DNA of 64,000 bases from Labilithrix luteola (GTDB taxonomy: Bacteria > Myxococcota_A > Polyangia > Polyangiales > Polyangiaceae), in the NCBI RefSeq assembly GCF_001263205.1, contig NZ_CP012333.1:10831501-10895500 (forward strand), written 5' to 3'. This document shows, piece after piece, positions 30,024-39,029 of the stretch. The notes below the pieces were generated by a model. It searched no databases. It saw nothing but the letters and a program-made list of their open reading frames with translations, and was not told where the DNA came from. The position numbers were made by a program, and so were the translations under genes. The stretch's first letter is position 1. Every line of letters begins with the position of its first letter.

Positions 30024-30572
30024 TCAGAAGGCGCAATCCTGCCTGCAGCTCTGGTCCGCGCACGAGGACATCGCCCGACTCACCGAGTCGTTTCTCAGCG
30101 GGTTGCACCCGTTGAAGCATGCCGTGCGCTCGCTCGCGGTCGGTTTGTCCGTGCACTGGAGCAAGCACTGGAACCGCGAGCGACAATCGGAGCCGCCGCC
30201 CGCATAGCACGAGAGCACCTCCGAGCAGCACTGGGCCGCAAGGCACGCCTGACACGCGGGGGCACCACCGGAAAGCGCGTTGTATGCGTTCGTTCCGGTC
30301 GGCCCCTGGCACTTCGACGACGCGTCGGCGAGGGGGCCGGAGTCGCGTGACGAAGCATCGCTCCCGCCATCGCCGCCGTCGGCTCCGATCGTCGTTCCCT
30401 GACCATCCCCGCCGTCGAGGTCGAATGTGTAGTCATCGCTCAGGCCGGTGACTTGACCGCAGGCGCTCGTGCCGACGACGCCGACCCCCAAAAGCGAGGT
30501 GCAAGCAAAGCGAACCACGCGGTCAGTCTGCCATCCCGTGCCTGCCCGTGCAGGGGTGTGGTTGCTTCGCAT
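30024..30572 (-). CDS. Cysteine-rich lipoprotein
   Basis: This 182-residue protein has a hydrophobic signal ending in a lipobox (GVVGTSAC). A Gly/Asp-rich stretch follows, then a compact domain with about eleven cysteines (CQACLAAQCCSEVLSCYAGG, CFNGCNPLRN, CADQSCRQDC). This is a domain style common in myxobacterial surface lipoproteins. Its ATG directly follows the stop of the TPR gene (TAG-ATG), so coupling is likely. A GTG at 30518, just before the hydrophobic core, is an alternative start giving a shorter signal. It is the last gene of a three-gene operon headed by a kinase and converges on the kinase gene to its left. Confidence 0.72.
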   Translation of the reverse strand: MRSNHTPARAGTGWQTDRVVRFACTSLLGVGVVGTSACGQVTGLSDDYTFDLDGGDGQGTTIGADGGDGGSDASSRDSGPLADASSKCQGPTGTNAYNALSGGAPACQACLAAQCCSEVLSCYAGGGSDCRSRFQCLLQCTDKPTASERTACFNGCNPLRNDSVSRAMSSCADQSCRQDCAF

Positions 30573-31595
30573 CTAGAACACTCCATCGACGGCAAAGCCA
30601 TTTCCGGCGAAGACGGGAACCACGCGCGGACCTTTCCCCGTCGCCGACGTGGGCTTCGACAGGAGAAAGAATCCGACGGCGGCCGTCGCGAGGCCCGCAG
30701 CACCGACCGCGAAGCCCACCGTCGACAACGTCGCGGCCGAACGGCCCGAATCGACCGTGTGTTCCGCCGAGGGCGGACAGCTCGTCCCGCTGCACGCGGT
30801 CTTCACGTCGCTGGCTTTTCCGAGGGCAATGATCCCCGTCACGCCGCCAAACGCAATGCCTGCCGCACCGACGCCGAGGCCGATCCACGTCACCGGATTG
30901 ATCCTGCGCGAGCCGGCCTTGGTCGACTGTGGCTCCGTCGTGATCGCCGTGCTGGCGGGCGAGTTGGTCCCGAACGCGATCGCGACCTCGCTCGTTTCGC
31001 CCTCTTTCACTTCGACGTTACGCGTTTCCTCTCGCCCGTCGGCGCGGGCGACGATGAGGTGAGTTCCCGGATTCGTGCGGCGCGTCGTTCCGAGCGACAC
31101 GACGGGCACGGACGCTGCGTCGATCGTGATCTGCGCGACAGCGTCCGAGCGGACGCCGGAGAGCTTCACCACGATCGTCGCGATGCGCGCCCTGAGCTGC
31201 TCGGCGAGCTCCGCCGCTTCCGTCCGGGCGGCAGCACTCTTCTCGGTCTCGTCCGGCATCACCTTGAGCCGCGCGACGGAGAGAAAGACCTCCCGCGCCT
31301 CGACCAACTCTCCGAGCTGCATGTGCGTTCGGCCGAGCTCGAGCGCGGTGACGGGCGTCTGGCCATAGGCGTGGGCCGTTTTGAAGCGCTCGAGCGCGCC
31401 TCGCAGATCCCCCTTCTGGCGCAGCTCGCGTCCGTCGTGGAACGCCTCGCGCGCGGACTCGAGATCCGCGGCAGTCGGCGGATCGGCCATCGCGATGGCC
31501 GGTACCAAAAGCGCCGCGAAGCCCAGCGCGAGCGCGCGTCCGCGTGCACTACCGCGTGAGGCAGGTCGTCGAGCCCCGCTACTTGATGTCGTCAT
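30573..31595 (-). CDS. Exported TPR protein with PEGA-like domain and C-terminal membrane helices
   Basis: This 340-residue protein starts with a signal peptide (ALALGFAALLVPAIAMA). TPR-like helices (AREAFHDGRELRQKGDLRGA, LELGRTHMQLGELVEAREVF) and a beta-rich PEGA-like segment (GTTRRTNPGTHLIVARADGR) follow, and two hydrophobic segments close the chain. This layout is typical of myxobacterial envelope proteins encoded next to Ser/Thr kinases. The start at 31595 was chosen over 31685: it overlaps the end of the kinase gene by 17 bases and begins a proper signal sequence. It probably provides a protein-interaction platform for the upstream kinase; that is inference. Confidence 0.78.
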   Translation of the reverse strand: MTTSSSGARRPASRGSARGRALALGFAALLVPAIAMADPPTAADLESAREAFHDGRELRQKGDLRGALERFKTAHAYGQTPVTALELGRTHMQLGELVEAREVFLSVARLKVMPDETEKSAAARTEAAELAEQLRARIATIVVKLSGVRSDAVAQITIDAASVPVVSLGTTRRTNPGTHLIVARADGREETRNVEVKEGETSEVAIAFGTNSPASTAITTEPQSTKAGSRRINPVTWIGLGVGAAGIAFGGVTGIIALGKASDVKTACSGTSCPPSAEHTVDSGRSAATLSTVGFAVGAAGLATAAVGFFLLSKPTSATGKGPRVVPVFAGNGFAVDGVF

Positions 31596-33018
31596 CGTCT
31601 CGTTTCCGTGGCGGGGGCCGCGGCTTGAAAGATCCCATGGACGTCTGGCTTGGTGCAGCTTTTCCCTTGGCGGAGGACACCGCACTCTTCGTTGCCGGCG
31701 GGGCGACGGGATCGCCAGCCGTCGGCCCCGAAGGTGACTTCGCGGCGGCGCCTACGTTCGCGCCGTTGGCCGGCGTCTCCGCGGCCGTCGCAGCAGCAGC
31801 AGACGATGCCGGCGTCTCCGATGCGGATGCGGCGGTTCCAGGGCTCGCGGCGGTCGCCGCGGCCTTCGCCGTCTCCGACGAATCCTTTCGAAGCGCGACG
31901 AATGCGGCCGCGCCGACGATACCGACCAAAGCCGCCGCCGCTGCAACGACGAACACGAGCGGTGATCGCCTGGACTTGGACGACGGAACCGAGAACGTCG
32001 CCGACAGGCTCGTCGCTACACGGTCGCGCTCGCCGCGCCCCTCGTCAATCGCGCCAGTCGGTGCCCCTGCCGCTCCGGTCGCGAGGCCATCGGGCCCGAG
32101 AAAGATCGACGGGTTCGTTCCCTCGCCGACGAGGGACGTCATCGTCGCTCGAATGAGCGCCTGCGAGGCCCTCGGGTCGCCCGCCGCCGCACTCAGCGCC
32201 TGCGCCGCCTCTCGCGCAGTCGCGAAGCGCTGGCTCACGTCGCGCGCGCACGCCTTCGCGAACCATCTGTCGAGGGCGCCGTTCGGATCGGGAATGTGCG
32301 CGGAGATGCACGGACGATTCGCGTGGATCGCGAGCGTGATCGCCCCGACGGTGGCCCCGTCGAATGGTCGCTTTCCCGTGAGGGCTTCGAACGCGACGAC
32401 GCCGAGCGACCAAATGTCCGTTCGCGCATCGATGTTCTCGCCCAAGATCTGCTCCGGGCTCATGTAGTACGGCGTCCCGAGTACCTGCCCCGTCGTCGTC
32501 TTCGAGGCGGACCGCTCGGAACGTTTCGCGACACCGAAGTCGAGCAATTTCACGAAGACGTCGCCCGCCTCACCGTCGCACAAGAAGATGTTCTCGGGCT
32601 TGATGTCACGGTGGATGACGCCGACCTGATGCGCCTTGTGGAGGGCCTTCGCGACCTGGATCACGAGCGCGGCGACGTCCGTCGGCGCCATGCGCCCGTG
32701 GCGTGCGAGATGGGCCGCCAAGTCCTGCCCCTCGAGCAGCTCCATCACGATGTATGGAACGCCGTCCTCCATCACGCCGTGATCGAACATCTGCACGACG
32801 TGGGGGCTCTTCACCGCCGCCGCGGCGGAGGCCTCGCGCGAGAAGCGCGAAAGGGCGTCGGCTTCCTCCGTGACCTCCTTCGCCATGAACTTCACGACGA
32901 CGTCGGTGTGGAGCGACAGATGCTCGGCAACCCACACCTTGCCCATGCCCCCCTCGCCCAAAGGCCGGAGGAGCCGGACGGTCTGCGTCACCATCAACCC
33001 TGGTCGAAGCTCGGTCAC
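31579..33018 (-). CDS. Transmembrane Ser/Thr protein kinase
   Basis: This is a Hanks-type kinase of about 479 residues. The domain runs from the glycine loop LGEGGMGKVW near residue 20 through Lys 43, HRDIKPEN (Asp 138), LLDFGVAK (Asp 160) and the segment GTPYYMSPEQ. A linker, one membrane helix near residue 350 (LVFVVAAAAALVGIVGAAAF) and an Ala/Pro-rich tail ending RKRDDDDIK follow. The GTG at 33018 was chosen because it directly precedes the domain; longer in-frame starts exist at 33111 and 33060. It heads an operon with the TPR protein (17-base overlap) and the Cys-rich lipoprotein. Confidence 0.88.
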   Translation of the reverse strand: MTELRPGLMVTQTVRLLRPLGEGGMGKVWVAEHLSLHTDVVVKFMAKEVTEEADALSRFSREASAAAAVKSPHVVQMFDHGVMEDGVPYIVMELLEGQDLAAHLARHGRMAPTDVAALVIQVAKALHKAHQVGVIHRDIKPENIFLCDGEAGDVFVKLLDFGVAKRSERSASKTTTGQVLGTPYYMSPEQILGENIDARTDIWSLGVVAFEALTGKRPFDGATVGAITLAIHANRPCISAHIPDPNGALDRWFAKACARDVSQRFATAREAAQALSAAAGDPRASQALIRATMTSLVGEGTNPSIFLGPDGLATGAAGAPTGAIDEGRGERDRVATSLSATFSVPSSKSRRSPLVFVVAAAAALVGIVGAAAFVALRKDSSETAKAAATAASPGTAASASETPASSAAAATAAETPANGANVGAAAKSPSGPTAGDPVAPPATKSAVSSAKGKAAPSQTSMGSFKPRPPPRKRDDDDIK

Positions 33019-33246
33019 GTGCGTCCGCCGAAGAAAGTCGTGTTCGATCGTACTCCACATTGGCGCGTGGGGATACGAAGGGCACACGGTCTGGCGGAGC
33101 CCTCCCCACATCCGCGGAGCGGTTTTCGAGGGTGGGTGCGCACGGTCCGTGCTCGCGCTTGCGGCGTCGCGCGTGTCGAATTCTCGGAGCGAAACGGTCG
33201 GGTGGACACGCGGCAGACCATGCCCCGCGGTGCGCGTCGCGACCCC

Positions 33247-34203
33247 TTACTTGATGACGGGAATCGTGCCGCCGTCTTCGTCGGTCACCGGAACGGCGGT
33301 CGACGAGCCGGCGCCGTACCAGGCGATGCCGGTCGAGCCGCCAGGGATGGCGAGATCGGCAACCAGCAGCGAGCCTGCCGTGCCGCCGGCGCCGGGCTTG
33401 TATTTGATGACGAACACCGCGCCGGATTCGGCGAAGCCGTAGGCGTTGCCGCCCCAGAAGGCCAGACCGTAGACCGACGAGTGGCCGAGCGTCCCGTAGT
33501 TCTGGAGGAGATCGCCGGTCTTGGGGTCGACCTGAACGAGACAATCGAAACAGGAGTTGCCCTTGACCGTGAGGAACGTTCCGCCGCCGATGACCGAGAC
33601 GATGTCACCGCTGGAGGTGTAGCCCCCCGTCAGTCCGCCCACTGACTTCGTCTCGCCCGTCGTGGTGTCGATGCGTACGTACGTCGCGCCCAAGTAGCCG
33701 ACGAGCACCTCGTTCGTCGGGTCGAGCGTTCCCACGGGCACGAAGGAGAGCGAGTTCGGAAAGTCGCCCGACTTCACGAGCGAGCACTTCGCGGTCGCGA
33801 GATCGAGACGGTAGAGCCCGCTGAAGCTCGTGACGAACGCGTTCGAGTCCTTGTCGATGGCGAGGTCGATGACCTGGTCGTTGCAGTCCTGGAAGGGACC
33901 GACGGTGGTGATGGCGTTCGTCTTGCCATCGACCTTGTAGAGCGTGCTGGCAGTGTGCGCGTAGACGACCTCGATCGCCGGAGCGGCGTGGTCGGCCGAT
34001 GCGTCCTTAGCAGGGTTGGACGACGGATCGGCGTCGCCCACGAGATTGCCGGACGGCGTCGTGCCGTCGCTGCTCGTGGAAGGGTCCTGCCCGTCCTGGA
34101 ACGAGCGATCCGACGCGGAGCTTCCGCACGCCACCGTCGCAGCAGCGGCGAGCGCAGACGTGATGGCAAAGAAAGCGACGGAGAGCGAACGCGTCCTGAT
34201 CAT
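33247..34203 (-). CDS. Lipoprotein with beta-propeller-like repeats
   Basis: This 318-residue lipoprotein has a signal ending in a lipobox (AAAATVAC). A Ser/Asp-rich linker and a domain of repeated short beta motifs follow (LYKVDGKTNAITTVGPF, GLYRLDLATAKCSLV, TYVRIDTTTGETKSVGG, LVQVDPKTGDLLQNYG). These resemble YVTN/YncE- or NHL-type propeller blades. The start at 34203 is supported by GAGGA six bases upstream and by the signal sequence; the longer reading from 34281 is rejected. No enzymatic residues are visible. A surface or periplasmic binding role is likely. Confidence 0.75.
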   Translation of the reverse strand: MIRTRSLSVAFFAITSALAAAATVACGSSASDRSFQDGQDPSTSSDGTTPSGNLVGDADPSSNPAKDASADHAAPAIEVVYAHTASTLYKVDGKTNAITTVGPFQDCNDQVIDLAIDKDSNAFVTSFSGLYRLDLATAKCSLVKSGDFPNSLSFVPVGTLDPTNEVLVGYLGATYVRIDTTTGETKSVGGLTGGYTSSGDIVSVIGGGTFLTVKGNSCFDCLVQVDPKTGDLLQNYGTLGHSSVYGLAFWGGNAYGFAESGAVFVIKYKPGAGGTAGSLLVADLAIPGGSTGIAWYGAGSSTAVPVTDEDGGTIPVIK

Positions 34204-34324
34204 CGGGTCCTCGCCGCGCACTACAGCACAGCGAAAACCCTCGCGCGACCGCAGGAAACTACTGAGAGCTCCACGAGACACGCCGCGAGAGGAGCAGTCT
34301 CCTCCCTCGGCGCGCCCGAGAAAA

Positions 34325-36646
34325 TCACCCGAGTTTCTGCTTCAACAGGTCGGTCACGAGCTTGGGATTCGCCTGGCCCTTGCTCGCCTTCATGATCATG
34401 CCGACGAGCGCGCCGAGCACGTTCGCATTGCCCGCCTTGTAACGCGCCACCACGTCGCCGTTCTCCGCAAGCACGGAGTCGACCACCGGACCGAGCGCGT
34501 CGGCACTGGCGATCTGCTTCATGCCGCGAGCCTCGACGATGGCACGCGGGGAGCGCTCCTTGCCGGTGACCATCTCGGCAAGGACGTCCTTCGCCTGCTT
34601 GGTCGAAATCGTTCCAGCCGAGACGAGCCCGACGAGCTCCGCGGCTTCCTTCGCGCCGAACGAAAGCGCTTCGAGCTTGCGAGAGCGAAGTTCACCGAGA
34701 ACGTCGTTGGCGAGGAGACTGGCCACGCCCTTGAGCGTGTCCTTGTCGAGCGTGGTGGCGGCCTCGTCGAACACGGCGCGCAGGATCGGCTCCTGCACGA
34801 ACACGCGAGCTTCGTGCCCTTCGATGCCGTGGGCGGTGACGAGCGCCTGCGCCTCGGGGGAGAGCTCCGCGGGTGCGCTCGACGCCTGCGCGGGCTTCGG
34901 CGCCTTCTTCGCCTGAGGCTCGGTCTTCGAAGCCGGTGCCTTCGCATCGGTCTTCGCGGCGACCTTCGCCCAGCCGTCCTTCAGAGCGACGGTTCGGTTG
35001 AAGACGGGCGCGCCCGCCTTCGAATCCGAATCCGCGAAGAAGAATCCGAGGCGCTCGAACTGGAAGCGCTCGCCTTCCCTCGCCGAAGCAAGGCTCGGCT
35101 CGGCCTTCGCGTGGACGACGGAGAGCGAGTGCGGATTGAGGTCCTTTAGCCACTCTTCGCTCTCGCCCGGGTTCTCCGACACGAAGAGACGATCGTAGAC
35201 GCGCACTTCGAGGTCGTTGGCGTGCTTGGCGCTCACCCAGTGGATGGTGCCTTCGATGCGCTTACCCGCAGGAGCGACACCGCCACGCGTGCCCGCATCG
35301 TGCGTGACGCGAACGGCGACGATCTCACCCTTGTCGTCCTTCTCGACGCCGGTGCACGTGACGATGTACGCGTGGCGAAGGCGAACCTTCTGCCCCGGTG
35401 CGAGGCGATGCCAGCCCTTCGGCGGCTCCTCCGCGAAGTCGTCACGCTCGATGTAGATCTCGCGCGTGAAGGGCAGCTTACGGCTGCTCGTCTTCGCACC
35501 GGCAGCCGGCTCGGTACCGGCCGGCCAGTAGGGAGCGTCGAGCTCCTCCGTCTCGTTCTCGGCGAAGCTCTCGACGATGACCTTGAGCGGCTTGAGGACC
35601 GCCATCACGCGCGGCGAGCGGGCGTCGAGGTCTTCGCGCAGCGTGTGCTCGAGAAGCGCGACGTCGACCGTCGAGATGTTCTTCGCGACGCCGATGCGCG
35701 CACAGAACTCGCGGATGGCTTCCGGCGTGTAGCCGCGACGGCGCAGGCCCGCGATGGTGGGCATGCGCGGGTCGTCCCAACCGCCGACGTATTTCCCTTC
35801 GACGAGCTGCAGGAGACGCCGCTTGCTCATCACCGTGTAGGTGAGGTTCAGGCGGGCGAACTCCGTCTGCTTCGGAACGTGCGGGACCTCGGTGGCCTTG
35901 ATGACCCAGTCGTAGAGCTCACGCGCGCTCACGAATTCGAGCGTGCAGAGCGAGTGGGTCACGCCCTCGAAGGAGTCTTCGAGGCAGTGGGCGTAGTCGT
36001 AGAGCGGATACAGGCACCAGTCGTCGTTCGTTCGATAGTGGTGCGCGTGCTTGATGCGAATGAGCGGCGGATCGCGCAGCTTCATGTTCGGCGACGCCAT
36101 GTCGATGCGCGCCCGGAGCACCTTCTCGCCGTCTTTGAATTCGCCTTTGCGCATCCGGCGCAGCAGATCGAGGTTCTCCTCGATCGTGCGCTTGCGGTAC
36201 GGGCTCTCCTTGCCGGCCTCGGTGATCGTGCCGCGGTAGTTCTGCGAGAAGTCGTCCTCGGTGAGATCGCACACGTACGCGCGCTCGAGGCGGATGAGCT
36301 TCTCGGCGAGCTCGTAGAAGCGCTCGAAGTAATCCGACGCGTAGTACATGTGCTCGCCCCAATCGAAGCCGAGCCACTTCACGTCGCGCTGGATCGCCTC
36401 CACGTACGACACGTCTTCCGTGGTCGGATTCGTGTCGTCCATGCGGAGGTGACAACGGCCGCCGAATTCTTTGGCGACTCCGAAGTCGATGCAGATGGCC
36501 TTGGCGTGGCCGATGTGGAGGAAACCGTTCGGCTCGGGCGGGAACCGGGTAACGACCTTGCCGCCGTGCTTTCCGGCGGCCACGTCGCTGCGAATCATCT
36601 CGCGGATGAAGTCGGACGGGCCCTCATGGTGCGTAGGGTCGGACAT
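34325..36646 (-). CDS. glnS: Glutaminyl-tRNA synthetase with C-terminal YqeY domain
   Basis: This enzyme charges tRNA-Gln with glutamine. The 773-residue protein has the class I signature (PPEPNGFLHIGH, residues 36-47), the KMSKS counterpart VMSKRRL, and the GlnRS-specific segment DLTEDDFSQNYRGTITEAG. The anticodon-binding beta-barrels follow. After a Lys/Ala-rich linker (KAPASKTEPQAKKAPKPAQ) comes a YqeY/GatB-C-terminal-type helical domain of about 150 residues (LVGLVSAGTISTKQAKDVLA, NVLGALVGMIMKASKGQANP). A YqeY tail on GlnRS is known in Deinococcus, where it helps tRNA binding. The start at 36646 was chosen because synthetase homology begins there; the in-frame extension to 36916 overlaps a divergent gene. 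Confidence 0.95.
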   Translation of the reverse strand: MSDPTHHEGPSDFIREMIRSDVAAGKHGGKVVTRFPPEPNGFLHIGHAKAICIDFGVAKEFGGRCHLRMDDTNPTTEDVSYVEAIQRDVKWLGFDWGEHMYYASDYFERFYELAEKLIRLERAYVCDLTEDDFSQNYRGTITEAGKESPYRKRTIEENLDLLRRMRKGEFKDGEKVLRARIDMASPNMKLRDPPLIRIKHAHHYRTNDDWCLYPLYDYAHCLEDSFEGVTHSLCTLEFVSARELYDWVIKATEVPHVPKQTEFARLNLTYTVMSKRRLLQLVEGKYVGGWDDPRMPTIAGLRRRGYTPEAIREFCARIGVAKNISTVDVALLEHTLREDLDARSPRVMAVLKPLKVIVESFAENETEELDAPYWPAGTEPAAGAKTSSRKLPFTREIYIERDDFAEEPPKGWHRLAPGQKVRLRHAYIVTCTGVEKDDKGEIVAVRVTHDAGTRGGVAPAGKRIEGTIHWVSAKHANDLEVRVYDRLFVSENPGESEEWLKDLNPHSLSVVHAKAEPSLASAREGERFQFERLGFFFADSDSKAGAPVFNRTVALKDGWAKVAAKTDAKAPASKTEPQAKKAPKPAQASSAPAELSPEAQALVTAHGIEGHEARVFVQEPILRAVFDEAATTLDKDTLKGVASLLANDVLGELRSRKLEALSFGAKEAAELVGLVSAGTISTKQAKDVLAEMVTGKERSPRAIVEARGMKQIASADALGPVVDSVLAENGDVVARYKAGNANVLGALVGMIMKASKGQANPKLVTDLLKQKLG

Positions 36647-36710
36647 GCGAGCCGACGAACATAGGCGAAATGCCGAGATTTCGCGAGCACCGGAGTAAGC
36701 TGGCCGGCCC

Positions 36711-37337
36711 ATGAAAGTCCGCTCGCTCCTCGTTCTCTTGGCGCTCGCCACTCCATCGATCGCTTGGGGCACGGCTTGCTCGAAGCCCCCAGCGCCTACC
36801 GATGGCGCGACGAGCGCGCCGAACGCGTCCGCCACCTCCAGCAGCGTCAAGGCAATCGCGCCCGTGCCCATGCCCGCTTCCACCACGCCCGCCTGGCTCG
36901 CCGTCGCCGAGCCCACGCCGCTCTACGGCGATCTCGCGCATGGCGTGCGCATCAAGCGACTCCAGCAGCCGCCGAACGTCTCCGAGATCGACGTGCTGCT
37001 CAACCGCGTGGCCACGCAGCCCGCAACGGCCGCGGGCATTCGCGCGGCCGCCAAGGACCTCGCCGACAACGAGAAGCTCGGCGCCGATCCGACGTGGGCC
37101 GGATCGGGAACGTCGCCGGGCGCCACCATCCTCCACCACGGGGGCATGGCCTTGCTGGTCGAACGCACGCGTCGAGCGTGCGCCAACGCCAAGGGAAACG
37201 CGGAGATCGGCAAGGCCGCCGCGGAGATCCCCACGCCGCCCATCGTCAATAGCGGCGGAATCGACAAGGCCGCCGTCGAGCAGGATCGTCACGTCCTCCT
37301 CGAAGCGGCCCGCGATTGCGGTGCAAAGCCCGACTGA
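36711..37337 (+). CDS. Putative lipoprotein, function unknown
   Basis: This 208-residue protein has a lipoprotein signal (LLVLLALATPSIAWGTAC, Cys 23) and a Pro/Ala/Ser linker. A small domain containing LADNEKLGADPTWAG and LLVERTRRACANAKGNAE follows, with a second Cys pair in the mature part. I recognise no family. It is divergent from glnS and lies 21 bases upstream of the MarR gene; shared transcription is possible but the functions look unrelated. Confidence 0.65.
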   Translation: MKVRSLLVLLALATPSIAWGTACSKPPAPTDGATSAPNASATSSSVKAIAPVPMPASTTPAWLAVAEPTPLYGDLAHGVRIKRLQQPPNVSEIDVLLNRVATQPATAAGIRAAAKDLADNEKLGADPTWAGSGTSPGATILHHGGMALLVERTRRACANAKGNAEIGKAAAEIPTPPIVNSGGIDKAAVEQDRHVLLEAARDCGAKPD

Positions 37338-37358
37338 CGTGCTAACCACCCCCGCCTG

Positions 37359-37847
37359 ATGGCCCGCGGCACCCGAGCAAAGCTCGATCTCGAAGAGTTC
37401 ATTCCGTACCGCCTGTCGCTCGCATCGAACGCGGTGAGCATTCTCATCGCGCAGTCGTACGAGAAACTCTTCGGCATCAAGATGGTCGAGTGGCGCGTCA
37501 TGGCCGTCCTCGCCGAAGGCGGAGAGCTCACGCAGCAAGATCTCGTCGGGCTCACCAAGATGGACAAGGTCAGTGTGAGCCGCGCCGCGCAGCAGCTCGA
37601 GAAGCGGAAGTTGCTGCGACGCGTCCAAGATCCGAAGGACGCGCGCTCACTCCGGCTCTCGCTCACCTCGACCGGAATGACCCTCTACAAACAGGTCGTT
37701 CCTGCCGCGCTCGACTTCGAGACCGAGGTCCTGGAAGGGCTCACGGCAGCCGAGGTCAAAACGCTCAAAGGCATACTCCGGCGCCTCGAGACCACGGCGA
37801 CGCACCTCTTGGAGAGGCTCACGCCCGACGACGGCTCGAACGGCTGA
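37359..37847 (+). CDS. MarR-family transcriptional regulator
   Basis: This is a 162-residue winged-helix regulator. The recognition region reads LTQQDLVGLTKMDKVSVSRA and the wing RRVQDPKDARSLRLSLTSTG, both typical of MarR proteins. Dimerisation helices flank the domain. It stands directly upstream of the 4-hydroxyphenylpyruvate dioxygenase gene. The 90-base spacer contains a near-perfect palindrome, so it probably controls the homogentisate pathway and responds to an aromatic intermediate. The target and ligand are inferred from position only. Confidence 0.85.
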   Translation: MARGTRAKLDLEEFIPYRLSLASNAVSILIAQSYEKLFGIKMVEWRVMAVLAEGGELTQQDLVGLTKMDKVSVSRAAQQLEKRKLLRRVQDPKDARSLRLSLTSTGMTLYKQVVPAALDFETEVLEGLTAAEVKTLKGILRRLETTATHLLERLTPDDGSNG

Positions 37848-37875
37848 CCCGCGCCTTGCACGAGGTAGTTTCATT

Positions 37876-37908
37876 TGTTACTAGTCCAGCTAGTAACAGT
37901 TGTTACTA
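37876..37908. promoter_or_regulatory. Palindromic operator with an extra half-site upstream of the hppD-type gene
   Basis: A perfect 9-base inverted repeat (TGTTACTAG, 5-base spacer, CTAGTAACA) spans 37876-37898. An additional TGTTACTA half-site lies at 37901-37908. The AT-rich block sits between the MarR gene and the dioxygenase gene and contrasts with the GC-rich surroundings. It is the best candidate for the MarR binding site and overlaps the likely promoter. Confidence 0.7.
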
Positions 37909-37937
37909 TTTTGGCAGGGCGTTGAAGGAGTAAGCAC

Positions 37938-39029
37938 ATGAGCGAGCAGCGCATCACCGACGTGGCGGAAAACCCCCTTGGTCTTGATGGGTTCGAGTTC
38001 GTCGAGTTCACCTCGCCCGACCCCGCCAAGATGATCGACATCGTGGAACGGCTGGGCTTCACCGCCTACGCGACCCACCCCGAGCGTGACGTGGTGCGTT
38101 ACAAGCAGGGCCGCATCAACCTGCTCGTCAACCGCGCGCCGGTCGGTCAGGCCGCCGAGTTCCGCGCCGACCACGGCCCCTCCGCCAACGGTATGGCCTT
38201 CCGCGTCGCCGACGCGAAGAGCGCCCTTGCCCTCGCCCTCTCGCGCGGTGCGCGCCAGGCCGACGCCTCGAAGGGCGCGCTCGGCGGCGACATCCCGGTT
38301 CTCGAGGGCATCGGCGGGAGCTTGCTTTATCTCGTCGACCAGCACGGCGCGAAGGGCGACCTCTACGCGAGCTGGAACCAGATCCCGGGCGCCGCCGAGG
38401 CCGAGGCCAAGAACAACGTCGGCCTCGATCTCCTCGACCACCTCACGCACAACGTCCGTCGCGGCGAGATGCGCACGTGGTCCGCCTTCTACAACCGCAT
38501 CTTCGGCTTCATCGAGCAGAAGTACTTCGACATCAAGGGCCAGGCGACGGGCCTCTTCTCGCAGGCGATGATCGCGCCCGACCGCGCGATCCGCATCCCG
38601 CTCAACGAGAGCCAGGACGACAAGAGCCAGATCGAGGAGTTCATCCGCCAGTACAAGGGTGAGGGCATCCAGCACCTCGCGCTCACGACGGACGACATCC
38701 ACGGCACCGTCTCGCGCCTCCGCGAGCGTGGCATCGTCTTCCAGGACACGATCGACACCTACTACGAGCTCATCGATCGCCGCGTCGCCGGTCACACCGA
38801 GGACGTCGCCAAGCTGCACAAGAACAAGATCCTCATCGACGGCAGCAAGGACGAGGGCTTCCTCCTCCAGATCTTCACCGAGAACCTCTTCGGCCCGATC
38901 TTCTTCGAGATCATCCAGCGCAAGGGCAACGAGGGCTTCGGCAACGGCAACTTCCAGGCGCTGTTCGAGAGCATCGAGCTCGATCAGATCCGCCGCGGCG
39001 TCATCAAGGTCGACACGACTTCCTTGTAG
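37938..39029 (+). CDS. hppD: 4-hydroxyphenylpyruvate dioxygenase
   Basis: This Fe(II) enzyme converts 4-hydroxyphenylpyruvate to homogentisate in tyrosine catabolism. The 363-residue protein shows the expected facial triad: His 168 in LDHLTHNV, His 246 in IQHLALTT and Glu 324 in IFFEIIQRKG. Two vicinal-oxygen-chelate domains make up the chain. The ATG is preceded by AAGGAG with seven bases of spacing, so the start is secure. A MarR gene and operator lie upstream. The stop codon sits inside the first unit of a hairpin repeat array, which separates this gene from homogentisate dioxygenase. Confidence 0.96.
   Translation: MSEQRITDVAENPLGLDGFEFVEFTSPDPAKMIDIVERLGFTAYATHPERDVVRYKQGRINLLVNRAPVGQAAEFRADHGPSANGMAFRVADAKSALALALSRGARQADASKGALGGDIPVLEGIGGSLLYLVDQHGAKGDLYASWNQIPGAAEAEAKNNVGLDLLDHLTHNVRRGEMRTWSAFYNRIFGFIEQKYFDIKGQATGLFSQAMIAPDRAIRIPLNESQDDKSQIEEFIRQYKGEGIQHLALTTDDIHGTVSRLRERGIVFQDTIDTYYELIDRRVAGHTEDVAKLHKNKILIDGSKDEGFLLQIFTENLFGPIFFEIIQRKGNEGFGNGNFQALFESIELDQIRRGVIKVDTTSL

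Noticed and set aside
34325..36916. Longer start for glutaminyl-tRNA synthetase at 36916
   Set aside because: The extra 90 residues overlap a divergent lipoprotein gene and have no homology; the start at 36646 begins the conserved protein.
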